This document shows positions 24,101 to 35,079 of a DNA stretch of 64,000 nucleotides, piece by piece. The DNA comes from Talaromyces rugulosus (Eukaryota; Ascomycota; Eurotiomycetes; Eurotiales; Trichocomaceae). The stretch is taken from the NCBI RefSeq assembly GCF_013368755.1, contig NC_049562.1:6820001-6884000 (forward strand), given 5' to 3'. Each line of letters opens with the position of its first letter. Position 1 is the stretch's first letter. Both the position numbers and the translations under genes were made by a program. The notes below the pieces were generated by a model that ran no database searches, had not been told where the DNA came from, and saw only the letters and a list, made by a program, of their open reading frames with translations.

Positions 24101-25943
24101 GATATAACAGTGATAGCTTATCAGCTTTCTTTAGGTCGAATAATTCTAGGAACTCGTGGTAATGCTTAGATAGTTTATTCCCTGGGTCTGTCTGTGATTT
24201 CAGGGCTAAAGCCTTCTTAATATCCTATATAGAGACTGCAAATATATCGATCTCCTTTTTCTTGCTTTATATTCTTTTCAAAGCGTTCACTACAGCTATA
24301 TTAATCTATTAGGAAGAATACTTAGATCATAATAGATTCTTTTTATTGACAGATATTCTGTTTCTAAATTCTAGTCGGCCTCCAGCGGCGTTAATTTTCA
24401 CATGTTGGTGTTCCATCTATAGGAGACCTAATATCATATCGTATTCGCACTTCAGAACCACATAGAAGTAGGCTTTCTCTTGTATATTTCCCCTGATATC
24501 TAGTGTCACACATGCAATTTCCTTGATGTATTGAGGTGCTGAACCATTATATCCCTTAATAGGTTTAGATTTGATAGTGCTATAATTCAGCTTTTTCTTT
24601 CAAATGAAGGTCTCTTTAATGATCCTGTAGATAAGACACCCACTATCAATTAAAGCATTGGCATTGGTTCTACGGTCTAACCATGTGTCTATATTAAATA
24701 GAGATCTATCAAACCTTCCAACCATCTTTTTAAAATTGTTAAAGTCATAAGCTGTTTTGTATTTCAGCTCCTGCGGATAACTTTATGCAGAAGCTACTCT
24801 TTTGATTCTGATATGCTATCTAAACCTATATCAGATTTGGTCTCATTCTTCTTTACTTTGGTATTGGATATCCTCATAGGCTTGTCGTGTTTCTTCTTGC
24901 CACAGTTCCTTGGAGATGGCGCCCAATGGAGTAGCGCAGATTCAGGACAGTATTAGACAATGTGGCCTGGTTTTCTGTATTAGAAACAGTTGTCCATCCT
25001 AACAATATTGATTGGCAGGCCTGTAGGTGTCTAGTCCATGACTTAGGGCTGTCCTCTGTTGGGAAAGGTTCCTTTTGTAAATGGATAGGGAGTGTTCTAC
25101 TTGTATCAAGACTAGAGGTTATTAATCCTTTTTAACTCTTCAAAATCATTCGCTATTTAATGTAAACGTTTGCAGAAAGCTTTATATTACTTCAGCATAT
25201 CGCTTCCAATAGTTGCATACCTTATTTCTTGGTTAATCACAGTTTTCAGCTGTGAGATTTTTACGTCATCAGTCTATGATTAATCTCCTACAAGAAGTAA
25301 TATCTATTTAAATTCACTAATAAAGTCCTAGAAAAAGATGCGTCCCTATTATATATAGTTAAGTTCAAGGTTCGCTTTCTTTACAAGTTGATGATCTTCA
25401 AACAGCACATTAAAGTATGCAAAGAAAGCTTCTAATGTAGTAAAAGTGACTGTATTTATATTCCTATAAAGCCATATCCAGGGGTAGACCTTCGTCTGGA
25501 CCTTTCCTGCCAACCGTCTATAGGCGTACCACAATTACTTGTATAGTCCTCTAATCGCTGGTACATCAACCATCAATTTTGCATATAGGATTGCCACGAA
25601 CTGTATATATTTTAAATGATCACAGTCGTCATATTTATCGGGATAGTCAAGGGAGTGACGCGGTTTGTTCGCACTGTACATAGGGGTTACCGATGGTATG
25701 GCATCAGTAGAGACCTCGGGCATAGGTAGTTCGGTTGTATTGCTAACCTGTCCTTTGACATGCAATAGGCAAGCGGATATATTCATCAGAAGAAGTTCTA
25801 TTCGCTGCATTTATTCCAATAACAGCTGGTTCAGTTCTAAAGGTGTACCCATTCGGTTCAGGCCATCTCTCAGTGGGCTATTCATTATAATAAGGAATTT
25901 TCTTAATGCTCAACTCGGTTGTCAAGAAGTGGCGATATAGTAA
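21111..25943 (-). pseudogene. Decayed gag and pol of family B element
   Basis: Gag lies at about 25940-24790; residues SANKPRHSLDYPDKYDDC and nearby align directly with the intact gag. Pol lies at about 24725-21111. Recognisable pieces include the reverse transcriptase and RNase H core (about 24150-22850) and the integrase. Stops have replaced Trp (TGG) and Gln (CAG, CAA) codons. A shadow frame on the plus strand at 22012-22281 is not a gene. Confidence 0.9.
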
Positions 25944-26094
25944 TTCAATCCTCCAAATAAGAAGAGTCGGTACGGTTCTCAGAGGCTCAACTCGAACAAA
26001 CAAGGAGCAATCATATAGCCTCAACCCTTCGGGTAAAGGGAGCAGCGCGTTCTCGACCCTTTAAATAGGGGAGGTGAACGACGTTCGAATCTAA

Positions 26095-26344
26095 TGTTAC
26101 GGGCTAGGTCCCGTCTTACTGGCCTAATGTAGGTCCAGGAATTGAGTAGATTCGAACGTGAGAAAGAGAAGGAAAAGGTTTGCAGGGGTTCGCATTGTCG
26201 ATACAGGTGAGTGTGGGTCTTGAGGGCGCCCTAGCGAATCTGGTGTAGCGTCAGGGAGTTCTTCTATAGCGGATCAGGTGCGGACCAGGTGCGGTTATTC
26301 TACGAGAGCGAAGCCTGAGTATCCCAGGGGCTAGGACCCTAACA
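26095..26344 (-). repeat. 5' LTR of decayed family B element (250 bp)
   Basis: It lacks the same 7-bp segment as its partner, showing that both LTRs were copied from one template at integration. Just inside it (26082-26094, minus strand) the putative primer-binding site is conserved despite RIP nearby. Confidence 0.93.
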
Positions 26345-27300
26345 TTATTTTAGTGTTTTATTAAACACAGAGTAGTTATAACTAATGATTTATATAAGCT
26401 ATATGAAGAAATCTAGAGTACAAAAATGAATAAATATAGAATAAGTAAAATAATAAATAATATAATATAAAAGGAGATACTAGAAATTGTATCATAATTA
26501 CTAGAGTTATAGGAATAGAGAAGAAAAAGTAAAAAAAAAATAAAAGTAAAAAATTTAAGAGTAAGATTCAGTATTATATGTTGAACTAGGAATTTCTAAT
26601 AAATATATCCTATTCTATTAAATCAACTTATACTCAATTAAACTTTCTACGTCAGTGGACTGCATCTAGATGTAAATAATTCAGAACCCAGCTTCAATAA
26701 GAAGCTGCCGCCATTTGTATTCTCTTCACTCTCTTAAGAAAACCAAGGCCATAAGTATAAGATCAAGACTAGTAATCTATTAGTTGGCTCTTTATTCCAG
26801 GATAATATTCTTATTAATAAGTAATTTGCTATAATCTCGTTTTATAGACCCTATAATACAGGACAAAATGCAGAGACACTCATTATCTAGCTAATTATAA
26901 AAGATAGAGTGTAGATAATATATTCTAGTGCCTAAGATAGGCTATTTAATAAAGAAATTATAGGCTATAGCTTTAATCTCCCCTAGCTCTCCTTAAATCT
27001 AAGCAATAACGTTTTGTTTATTCTATAAAATTAATCAGCTGGGTATAGAGAGGTATTTTTAAGAAAATTCTATAAAATTATAATCTAATCCACTACCAAC
27101 ATCTACCAGAAATATCGACTCTGTATCCATATAAACGCCAGTCATTAACACTGAGTAGATAGAAAAGAAACCATTATCTATCCAACTAGGACATCTTTAA
27201 TAATATACGCTTATATAACTGTTAAATTATTAAGAGATTCTTAGATATTACAATAACCATATAAACCAATATTTAGAAGTTTTATAGACAGACTAAAATA
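26345..27300. other. Continuation of the split dispersed repeat, then AT-rich DNA
   Basis: The first roughly 330 bp resume the repeat interrupted at 20860 (compare 19850-20220). Beyond 26690 the sequence is stop-dense with only short protein-like runs on the plus strand. No assignable gene. Confidence 0.4.
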
Positions 27301-28011
27301 GACTATTAATAAGATTATTAAGATTTATATAGCCTACCTTTTAAAAGTAGTTAGGAAGATAATAGATTATCTTTATGGCACCCTTAGCCCTAGGAAATAT
27401 CAGAATCTATATTATAGTTAAGGTTGAGTATATACATACAGAGGAATCTGTTCACATATTTGTCTATTAACAATATTCTAGATAGTTTGTTTAGTAAATA
27501 TTTATTAGGACCATATTCCTGAATAATTCTTATAGTAGCAAGATGTTTCATAATTCAATCTTGCCCTATTAGAATAGAAAAAGAATAGAGGATATTAAAG
27601 GCATATACTGAGCAGTGCAGGATCTACATTAGTAAACTCCAACAAGTTCTTTGTGGTCATTGAGAGATCTGGGCAGCGATTTATATAATAGAATAAGCCT
27701 ATATCAATAGCCATGATAATTACACTATAAAGAGTTAGCTTTAAGATATTAATCAAACGGTTTTAGGTAGACAAGGATGTATATCTTATCTCTGCCCAAT
27801 ATAGTCTTAGAACTGTTTTTTATAGAGTTTTAAGTGCTCTGATAAGAGTCTAGATAATTTAGAGTATCTGTAGCTGATTCTCTTCTTTTAATTCTATATT
27901 ATTATTAAGGGCCAGTATTTCTTTAAGAAGACCTAATATACTGCCTATATCATAAGTGGTGGTGGCTATGTTATCTATATCAAAGAGGTGTTGCTTAACG
28001 GAGTATGCCAT
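27300..28011 (-). pseudogene. RIP-decayed gene of unknown function
   Basis: An ATG at 28011 on the minus strand opens about 50 clean codons (MAYSVKQHLFDIDNIATTTY, then ILGLLKEILAL). The frame continues to about 27400 with only Gln-type or Trp-type stops. A probable hydrophobic segment (LTLYSVIIMAIDIGLFYYI) lies at about residues 95-113. The continuity of frame across Gln-type stops is the evidence for a former gene. No family recognised. Confidence 0.45.
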
Positions 28012-28272
28012 ATTTAGGAATAGAAATGAGAAGATCAAACAGTGATTATATACCCTCGTATACAGAGCAGGGAAGTAGGGTTCTTATTATAGGCACTCAG
28101 ACTGAGGTTCCAATTGAGCATCCATGCGAGCTTGTGTGTTAATTTTGTTCTATTAGTGTTTCTATCCGGTTGTTATAACTAACAGAGAAGCAAATCCCAG
28201 TTGGTAGGGAGAAATGGGTAGGTTAATCTCAGGTTTACTATATATAGCGCCGGGGGACTTGATAGATGCAAG

Positions 28273-29400
28273 ATGGTTTTTTACTCTTCTGTATCTCTAT
28301 ATTATGATAATTTACGAGTCATGGAGCTGTAAAATAAAGGGCCTACTATTCTTAGTGTGATGTGGGCAACCATATCTACTGTTTTAGTGTTTATAGTTGC
28401 AAGGATCTATACACAAGGAAAGATTTTAAAAAAATTAGGACTGGATGACTACTTAATTAGCCTGTCAATAGCTGGTCTCCTCTAGGCCCTGTTATATAGA
28501 GGCTACGGAGCTAATTTTTCTAGATATTGGGACTGGTATTTGTTGGCCTGACCACCTCTGTGGTGCGCTATAGTAGTGGCTAATACTCTGAGACTCTGAT
28601 ATATGATTAATTTAAGACAGCTGCCATACTTAATACAGTAGGGTTTACACTGGGGATCCTGTTATTCATTGTCTTTAAACTAGGTATGGTAGCTCTTTTA
28701 ATCCACTTTTTCAATTTATCAAGACCTAGGAAAATCTTTCTATAGTTATTTGTAGAAGGGAGTTACATCATCATTTTAGGGTGTATTATTATTATTTATG
28801 CGTAATATTCTCTAATTAAAGCGCTATAAACCTTAAACTTGAACAGCGCATGATATTAGAGTCTATGGATTCTTATCAACTACTCTCTTTTTGCAGGAGG
28901 TAAATAGACTTCTACAGAGCTAGTATCTATTCTGATAGTAACTAGCATTGTTAGCTTTCTTAGACTTATTCCTGGTGGTATACTCTAGTGTCATAATATA
29001 GAAACTGCAAATAATATAGAAGAAAAAAATTAGCTTAATTATAGCTTTTTCTCTTAAAGCTTGGTAAGTCTGGCATAATCCCATGTTTCGACTGCTAATT
29101 AGATGTCTAGTGCCACTGTGGTGGCTGTATACAAATGCACCTGTATTCCTAGACTAGCAGATAAGTCGGACTCCACATATAAACAAGCCACTAAATACCC
29201 CTAAGGATACTAAAACCATATAGATAGTACCGTAGATCTTGTCATATAGACAAAGTATATAGTATTTAACTAGTGACAAAATATTGAGTTAAAGGAATAT
29301 AGTGTCGAGTCTAATACTATTATCATTACTAGATGCATTCCTACAATCATTCTTCTAGTGGATAAGGCATTCCAGAAAAGGAAATCATATTTGATTCGTA
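28273..29400 (+). pseudogene. SAT4 / fungal rhodopsin-like integral membrane protein, RIP-decayed
   Basis: An ATG at 28273 is followed, after one TAA in a Gln-type position, by the N-terminal signature of the family: GPTILSVMWATISTVLVFIV, then ARIYTQGKILKKLGLDDYLI, where the Arg-x-Tyr and Leu-Asp-Asp-Tyr residues are characteristic. Later pieces fit the same family: FLDLFLVVYSSVI near 28960-29000 and IVSSLILLSLLDAFLQSFF near 29300-29370, corresponding to the fifth and last transmembrane helices. A donor-like GTAAGT lies at about 29065. The family has seven transmembrane helices and is widespread in Pezizomycotina. Multiple stops make this copy dead. Confidence 0.7.
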
Positions 29401-29749
29401 ATATCTATAGATTGGGCTACTTTGAGCTCCAGTTATTATCATTACACTGTTGTCCGCAATAGGAGATTACTGTTGGCGCGAGTACCGGCTAGTGGCCCTC
29501 TATAGATTATGACTAGATATCAAACAGTATTATAAGAATACAAGAGATTACTATCCATATAGAATAGTGATTGATAGATAGGTATTGCTTTCCACTGTGC
29601 ATGAATGTCTTTGTGTCTTAAAGTCTCAACCTGATATAATGTTCCTTCTACATTAGGCAGAGCTGCAAACCTTATTATTTCATTGTGACAATAGTTACGT
29701 GCTTTAGGAATTAAAATTATTCCGTACCAAGGGGGTGTTTTGTACTATA
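29401..29749. other. AT-rich spacer
   Basis: Nothing recognised on either strand. Confidence 0.3.
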
Positions 29750-30230
29750 ATGATCGTAATCCTGAGGAATATAACAAGAAATTTCTAGATAGAAACTTAG
29801 GCTTTAAAACATAATATATCTTAGGGGTAGAGGATATTTTTCAAGGGATTCTATTTCTCTACCAAGTCATTAACCTATTGATCCCAATCGATGACGCTCT
29901 CGAATTCCACATCAAAGCAGTTTCGTAAAGTTGAATCAGCGATATCCTGATCCATATAGAAATGAGACCGATCTAAGTAGTCAACGTGGCGGCATGGGCC
30001 ATTTTGACAACTAAGGTGTGATTATAAATAGCCTAGGCCAGAGATATCCTATATCACAACCGGATTTATTATATAGGATATGTCTGTTTTGGGTATCAGC
30101 AAATAGCCCAATCATTATTAACACCATCCATGCCTTGAAGAACTGTTTGGAAATAGGTCCTATGCCCTATCTAACAAATATTGATTTGATTTTGTTGTTT
30201 ATTACACATCAAGAAATTTAATAGAAGAAG
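29750..30230 (-). pseudogene. Unrecognised coding remnant
   Basis: On the minus strand, after an acceptor-like TTAG near 30018, a protein-like frame reads CRHVDYLDRSHFYMDQDIAD and DSTLRNCFDVEFESVIDWDQ, with a TAG that would be Gln. It continues for about 60 residues with further Gln-type stops. Upstream (30220-30020) another frame (KAWMVLIMIGLFADTQNRHI) may be the preceding exon. No family assigned; the frame continuity and composition suggest a dead gene. Confidence 0.3.
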
Positions 30231-31525
30231 AAGCTTTACTTAATCTAATGTTTCCTGTAGTTCAGTAGGGCCTAGACTAGATAAAATGGAGATATTTCCG
30301 GTGAGAGCTCTTGCAAGTTATCTCCTAGTTAACAGCCAAGTAAGGGGGTATATGTGGAAATATTTATTACCTTATATCACTCCATATTACCACTCATTGT
30401 GGATAGCTACATAAGATGCTATGAAATTTTAGTTGGATCTAGTACTGGTTTTCAACAGCTGTACCTCATAGGTGTCATTTTTAGAGTGGTTGTTACTCTT
30501 ATATATTAATAAGATTTTAAGCTTACAGCCATACAGGCAGTCAATAATCGAGAAGGATATCAATGTCAAGATATTTCATTGAACTGTCTTAGAGCTAAAT
30601 GTGGAAACGAAAACTATTATGAAATGAGAAGTGTCACGAAATAGAACTTAAAACAAAATGAACACCGAGTTATGATTTACCGAACTAGACAGTAGCAAGA
30701 TGTTTTGACGAGGAAAAACTAAAAACGTGTCCATCCGATCAAGCTTCAAGTAATAACGTGGGGTTTTACAGTAGGTTGCATAATTAGCTTGACAATCAAA
30801 TAATCATTGCTCTGGCCTGTGAATGGGAGCCAATATACGCTAGAGCAAATATAGGCTAGCCCCGGAATAATGTTAATACGGGAATAATACTATACGGTCT
30901 TATTACAAATTTTATTTTACAATACAGGTATATAATAAAATGTTCGACATATATCTCAACACGTGTTCGGATGTGCCTTGTAGACCTGGCAATCTGTCAG
31001 GTGGGAAGCATCATATGTTCTCTATTTAACATCAAGTTGAAATACTAGCTTTTAGGCAAGTCATACACAGGCCAGCTAGTGCTCTCAAGTACGGAGTACT
31101 GGCGGTGGGTGGAGAAGTGCATAACTCATGCAGCTACTAGTAATTCTTCTTGGCCTGTTAGCTGCAGCCCTCGTGCAGAGACTAACATGTAGATTTCTAT
31201 TTCGTCTGTTAACTCGGCTATAATAAAACAAATAAAAATAGCAAGATAGTCCGTACAATATATGTTTAAAACCTCAGTAGTTAAATGGTATAGGGTATCA
31301 TAGGGGTCGTTACAGTAGCTACCAGTCAACGAAGAAGCGCCGATTCAGCATATTTCCTTTCTTGTCTTAGTGTTGGACAGAGCGCCATGATCCTCTCTTT
31401 CCGTACAAAGAATTCCACCCCCCATTCCCACCCCAACCTGCTACCCCAGAAGAGCGACTGCCAAAGTCAGGCTATCATAACGCAAAATATACAGAGCCTT
31501 GATTCGAAAAATACTTCATACATCA
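30231..31525. other. Intergenic region upstream of the oleate hydratase gene
   Basis: AT-rich with no gene I can support. The last 200 bp before the start codon are CA-rich/CT-rich (31415-31450), typical of fungal leaders. No promoter element was identified with confidence. Confidence 0.4.
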
Positions 31526-33204
31526 ATGATTCGTCAGCAGCAACCTGTACTCGCTCCAGGCCATCAATCGCCTAAAAAGGTCAACGCTTGGATACTGGGA
31601 AGCAGTATTGCGTCATTGGCATCGGCAGTTCACTTGATTTGTGATGCGAAAGTGCCTGCATCTCAGATCCATATCCTAGAATCCCACGATATACCTGGAG
31701 ACGGCATCATCAGTGCTGGTGATCCAGTGACTGGCTATAATTATCGAGCTGGATGCATGCCGACTTATAACGACGCTTGCATGGAAAGGCTACTCAACTT
31801 GGTACCATCCGCAACTAACTCTAATGTAACAATATTAGAGGAGATTAAGAAGTTCAATGTTGAGATGCCCTTTCAAGACTCTCCGGGCACGCACGTCCTG
31901 ATCCGAGGGGACAACAGGCTGGAGAAAATGGAGGCTTCGAAATTCGGCATAGGACTCAAAGATCGAATGGATTTATTGCTGCTCATGTTGAAATCCGAGC
32001 AAACCCTCGGTCGAAAACGAATCGATGAGTTATTTAACAGAAGGTTTTTCAACGGCACATTCTGGATTGTTCTATCTACTCTGTGCGCCATCTGCCCCAA
32101 CATTTCAGGGTTATCGCACAATTGCTGAGGCTTAGCAGATTTAACTTTCAGCCATGGCACTCTGCTGCCGAATTTCGTCGATGTCTTCGAAGGTACTCTT
32201 ATGAGTTTCGAAGCCTAAACACCAAGAAAATACTAGATTGTACCCGATACAACCAATATGAATCTATCATCGTTCCAATCGTTCGGTTTCTTCAAAATAA
32301 AGGGGTGGATTTCCGATTCCGCATCAAAGTCACGGATATTGTAACCATTTCAGACAATGATATCGAATCAGTCGCAGCAATAAACATAGTGCAAAATAAC
32401 TCCGAGGAGATAATCAATGTCTGTACTAACGACATTGTTATTGTCTCTATCGGATCTGTTACATCCGGCTCGTCAAGTGGCTCCAACACAGTACCGGCCC
32501 TGCCACCTTCCATGGAAGCTGTGAATGAGCTCGATGAGAACTGGTCCCTGTGGCTAGACTTGGGGACGAAGAATCCAAAATTTGGTAATCCATATAAGTT
32601 CTGCACTCACGTTAGTGAGTCCAGACTGGTGACCTTTACTGTTACACTCAACGATGCTGCTGGCTTCTTTAACCGTTTCCTTGAATTGACAAATGGCAGG
32701 CCTGGTTCAGGGAGTTTAGTATCTCTCAAGCATAGCAACTGGATGATCAGCTTGTGTATACCTCACCAACCATTCTTTTCCAATCAACCTAACAACATAG
32801 ACGTGTTGTGGGGCTATGGCCTCTACCCAAGCCAAGAAGGCAACTTCGTGAAAATGCCAATGACTCTTTGCAATGGTAAAGAAATAATGGCCGAATTGCT
32901 ATGGCATCTTGACTTCCCCATGGAACCAATCTTGAGCAACTCCATCACAATTCCATGTGTGATGCCACGCATGGCGGCGGCACTGCTACCTCGGAATAGT
33001 ACAGATCGCCCTGATGTGACACCAGAAAATGTAACAAATCTGGCCATAGTTGGCCAATTTGTGGAGATAGCAGATGAGACTACTGTCAGCCTGGATTACA
33101 GTGTGCGAGGGGCTCAATTAGCATTAAGCCGATTGATGGGTATTGAGGGACCGCCAATGAGACGAAGAGCTTTCCATACTCCTTTCTCATATTTCTGGAG
33201 ATAG
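31526..33204 (+). CDS. Oleate hydratase / 67-kDa myosin-cross-reactive antigen (MCRA) family protein
   Basis: Two exons (31526-32082 and 32139-33204) encode 540 residues. The 56-bp intron has donor GTGCGC and acceptor CAG. Removing it turns two frames into one and gives FWIVLSTL joined to FNFQPWHSA, the conserved family segment. The N-terminal Rossmann region (residues 19-36, VNAWILGSSIASLASAVH) binds FAD. In relatives I recall Gly at the position of Ser27, a possible G-to-A change. Conserved blocks include AGDPVTGYNYRAGCMPTYND, NPKFGNPYKFCT, WGYGLYP and DYSVRGAQLALSRLMG. Family members are flavoproteins hydrating oleic-type fatty acids. I chose ATG 31526 because the frame upstream has only a TTG. 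It is flanked by decayed DNA but has no stop, so it is probably functional or recently so. Confidence 0.85.
32083..32138 (+). other. Intron of the oleate hydratase-family gene (56 bp)
   Basis: Donor GTGCGC, a plausible branch sequence GCTGAG 13 nt before the end, and acceptor CAG. The length is typical of filamentous ascomycetes and is not a multiple of three. That explains why the coding sequence appears frame-shifted. Confidence 0.85.
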
Positions 33205-33596
33205 CGGCTCAGACAAAAGTGTTTACAAGATGCACTCCTACATTGAGAGTATAATCATCAAATTGTCAGACGAAGAATACTTGTATGTCTATGTCTTTAT
33301 GGATACTGTAATCCACCTTTCGATATAGTACGTAGAACTAAACTGCCAAATTGGCCCATACTTCTGGAATCGTCTATCGTAATTCGCATTCCATGTTTGA
33401 ACAGCTTAAAATATCTCATTGGGCATTTAAATGATCAATGAGCAACATATTTTCGGAGTCGCATAAGACTCAGGAATCTGCCTGGTTTCAAAATACCTGG
33501 GAATACATAGTAAATGCTGAAAATTCGTCCAAATCAAAACACAGATCGAAGTTTCAAATCAATCTTGTTATGCTGAATATTGAAAATATTTCCAAT
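33205..33596. other. Convergent intergenic region between the two host genes
   Basis: About 390 bp separate the stop codons of the oleate hydratase-family gene (+) and the endosulfine gene (-). It should hold both 3' untranslated regions. No repeat or ORF that I can support. Confidence 0.5.
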
Positions 33597-34017
33597 TTAC
33601 GTAGTAGACTCATAAATGCGTTTGGTTTTCTCATTCGACTCGGTATGTTGGTGGAGAGGGGTATCTACCATTTCCGCATCACCCCTCGTTTGGTCATGAG
33701 GTTTCTCATTGGCATCGTCATTGACATTACTAGACTTGGGAACTGGAGCATGAGGACGTGAAATACTCTCACGCCGTGGATAATCCACCCCAGTTTTTAT
33801 TGCGCCATTATCGGTCTCCCTACCAGCTGCAGAAAGTGCGAAATCACCAGAATCAAAGTACTTTCGCTCCTTCATTTGACCGCCACGCACCCGTCCATAG
33901 ATTTGGAAGATGCGCCTCTCGGATTCAGAAAGTAGCTAGAAATTGTCAGCATAGTTCACTTCAACTTGAATTTGGCTTTACTTCAGGATCAAATTTTTTA
34001 TTCGCCTCTGGCTCCAT
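33597..34017 (-). CDS. Endosulfine family protein (ENSA / ARPP-19 / Igo1-like), 124 aa
   Basis: Two exons on the minus strand (34017-33982 and 33935-33597) joined across a 46-bp intron give a complete 124-residue protein starting MEPEANKKFDPE. The diagnostic motif KERKYFDSGDFAL lies at residues 34-46, with Ser41 in FDSGD as the predicted Greatwall/Rim15 phosphosite. Phosphorylated endosulfines bind and inhibit PP2A-B55, controlling mitotic entry and, in yeast, quiescence. The upstream helix (SESERRIFQIYGRV) is present, but the usual Leu-Pro and Leu-Leu basic segment before the motif is shortened to RGGQM. The C-terminal half is polar (SRPHAPVPKSSNVNDDANEK), as in Eurotiomycete relatives I recall. 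A decayed partial copy lies 270 bp upstream. Confidence 0.88.
33936..33981 (-). other. Intron of the endosulfine gene (46 bp)
   Basis: On the minus strand it has donor GTAAAG (33981-33976), a consensus branch sequence CTGAC, and acceptor TAG at 33938-33936. Splicing joins GAA to CTA in frame (residues 12-13) and removes an in-frame TGA. Confidence 0.8.
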
Positions 34018-34289
34018 TATAATATATATTAATATCACGGTGTTTCTATAAGGTTAGGGAATATGGTATGTATTTTTAATAATTTTCCGTTTACAAGCAC
34101 AATATCCATTCTAATCGAAGATAATTGCCACCCATAGTCAATGACGCAACAATTACGCCACATAGAATTTAATTTATATATACACACCATGCACAACGCG
34201 TTTTAACCTGATTGATATTATTATAATACTTTTCTTTGATGACACCTAGTTTTAACTTAGCAGACTTTACTAATAGGAATAAATTTCAA

Positions 34290-34370
34290 CAATCAGCAGC
34301 ATTAGTAGCCTCGAATAAGCATTTACTAGCCTTTGGGACTGGAACATGAAGACGCGAAATAATGAAATAT
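34290..34370 (-). pseudogene. Decayed endosulfine fragment
   Basis: On the minus strand the sequence reads ISRLHVPVPKASK followed by a diverged tail. It matches residues of the neighbouring gene (ISRPHAPVPKSSN, about 33745-33780) at DNA and protein level. No FDSGD motif or start is present. It is a short remnant of a second copy, so the locus once held a duplication or was partly copied. Confidence 0.6.
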
Positions 34371-35079
34371 TTTTCCCTCTTGTGCTCTATGACGTATATA
34401 TATTGGTTAAAATACAATGGTTTTGCACATATGTATAAAAGAAGGTTCTATGTAATGTAATTGTTGCATCACTTCTTGGGTGTGGCAATTTGTATGAACT
34501 CTTATGACGATTTAGCAGGACGTATGTCAAGCTTATTATATAAACTATCTTGAGTAAAAAAAAACTTACTAATTATAACTGTATTTAAAATAATATCTAT
34601 CAGATTCAAAGTTATAGGTGTAGATCAGTCGGTAGGTATATATGCGGGGACTTCATCCAACAACGGAATACTTTTACAAAATTTGTCCAACCCAATATTC
34701 CGCTTCTATCGCTAGTGTTCCCAAAGGCTGTGTTGGAGATTACGCGACTGGGCGATAGAAAGAGTAAGTCATAGGTGCTAGAAATTAATACGAGTAATTT
34801 ACATGTGTATGTTTTTCATAACTGTCCAATACAGCGAAAGCAAAATTACAGAACGTAGAATTATTCTGGAACTAACCATTTATATGCTGGCGTTTCTTGG
34901 CAGAAATGTAGAACGCCAGTCAGTTTTGTTTTTGTCAAGCTGAATGTGCAACCTACTGTATACAGCCTGCATCCATAGAGAACAGGTAGGTAGCGATTCA
35001 CATCAAAATTATGGCGATACTGGCGACTATCATCACTATTGCACACATTAGTGCCGCCATATAGTAATTTCCAACACTA
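34371..35079. other. Gene-poor spacer
   Basis: No supported gene. A 38-codon plus-strand frame at about 34642-34758 (MRGLHPTTEYFYKICPTQYS...) is richer in GC and vaguely recalls a fibronectin-like segment, but it is too short to call. Confidence 0.35.

Larger units (their letters stand above)
20861..26344 (-). mobile_element. Full-length family B Ty3/gypsy retrotransposon, RIP-decayed
   Basis: Two LTRs of 250 bp (20861-21110 and 26095-26344) in direct repeat enclose 4984 bp. That is colinear with, and within 1 bp of the length of, the interior of the intact element at 51534-57032, but on the minus strand. Both flanks are TTATT (20856-20860, 26345-26349), a clean 5-bp target duplication. Coding remnants read on the minus strand: gag pieces at 25810-25349, then protease, reverse transcriptase, RNase H, integrase and chromodomain down to 21111, all with numerous TAG/TAA codons. 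Transition-type changes throughout indicate RIP. The element cannot encode its own proteins. Confidence 0.95.

Noticed and set aside
31499..32128. Oleate hydratase gene read as two frame-shifted ORFs (pseudogene), with a start at 31499
   Set aside because: Position 31499 is TTG, not ATG; the first in-frame ATG is 31526. The apparent frameshift disappears when a 56-bp GT..AG intron (32083-32138) is removed, which also recreates the conserved FNFQPWHSA segment.
33438..33761. 107-codon plus-strand ORF over the endosulfine gene
   Set aside because: It is antisense to the exon carrying the FDSGD motif and has no recognisable features; a shadow frame.
34642..34758. Short GC-richer frame resembling a fibronectin-like or purple acid phosphatase N-terminal segment
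   Set aside because: Only 38 codons, no second motif and no splice-linked continuation.
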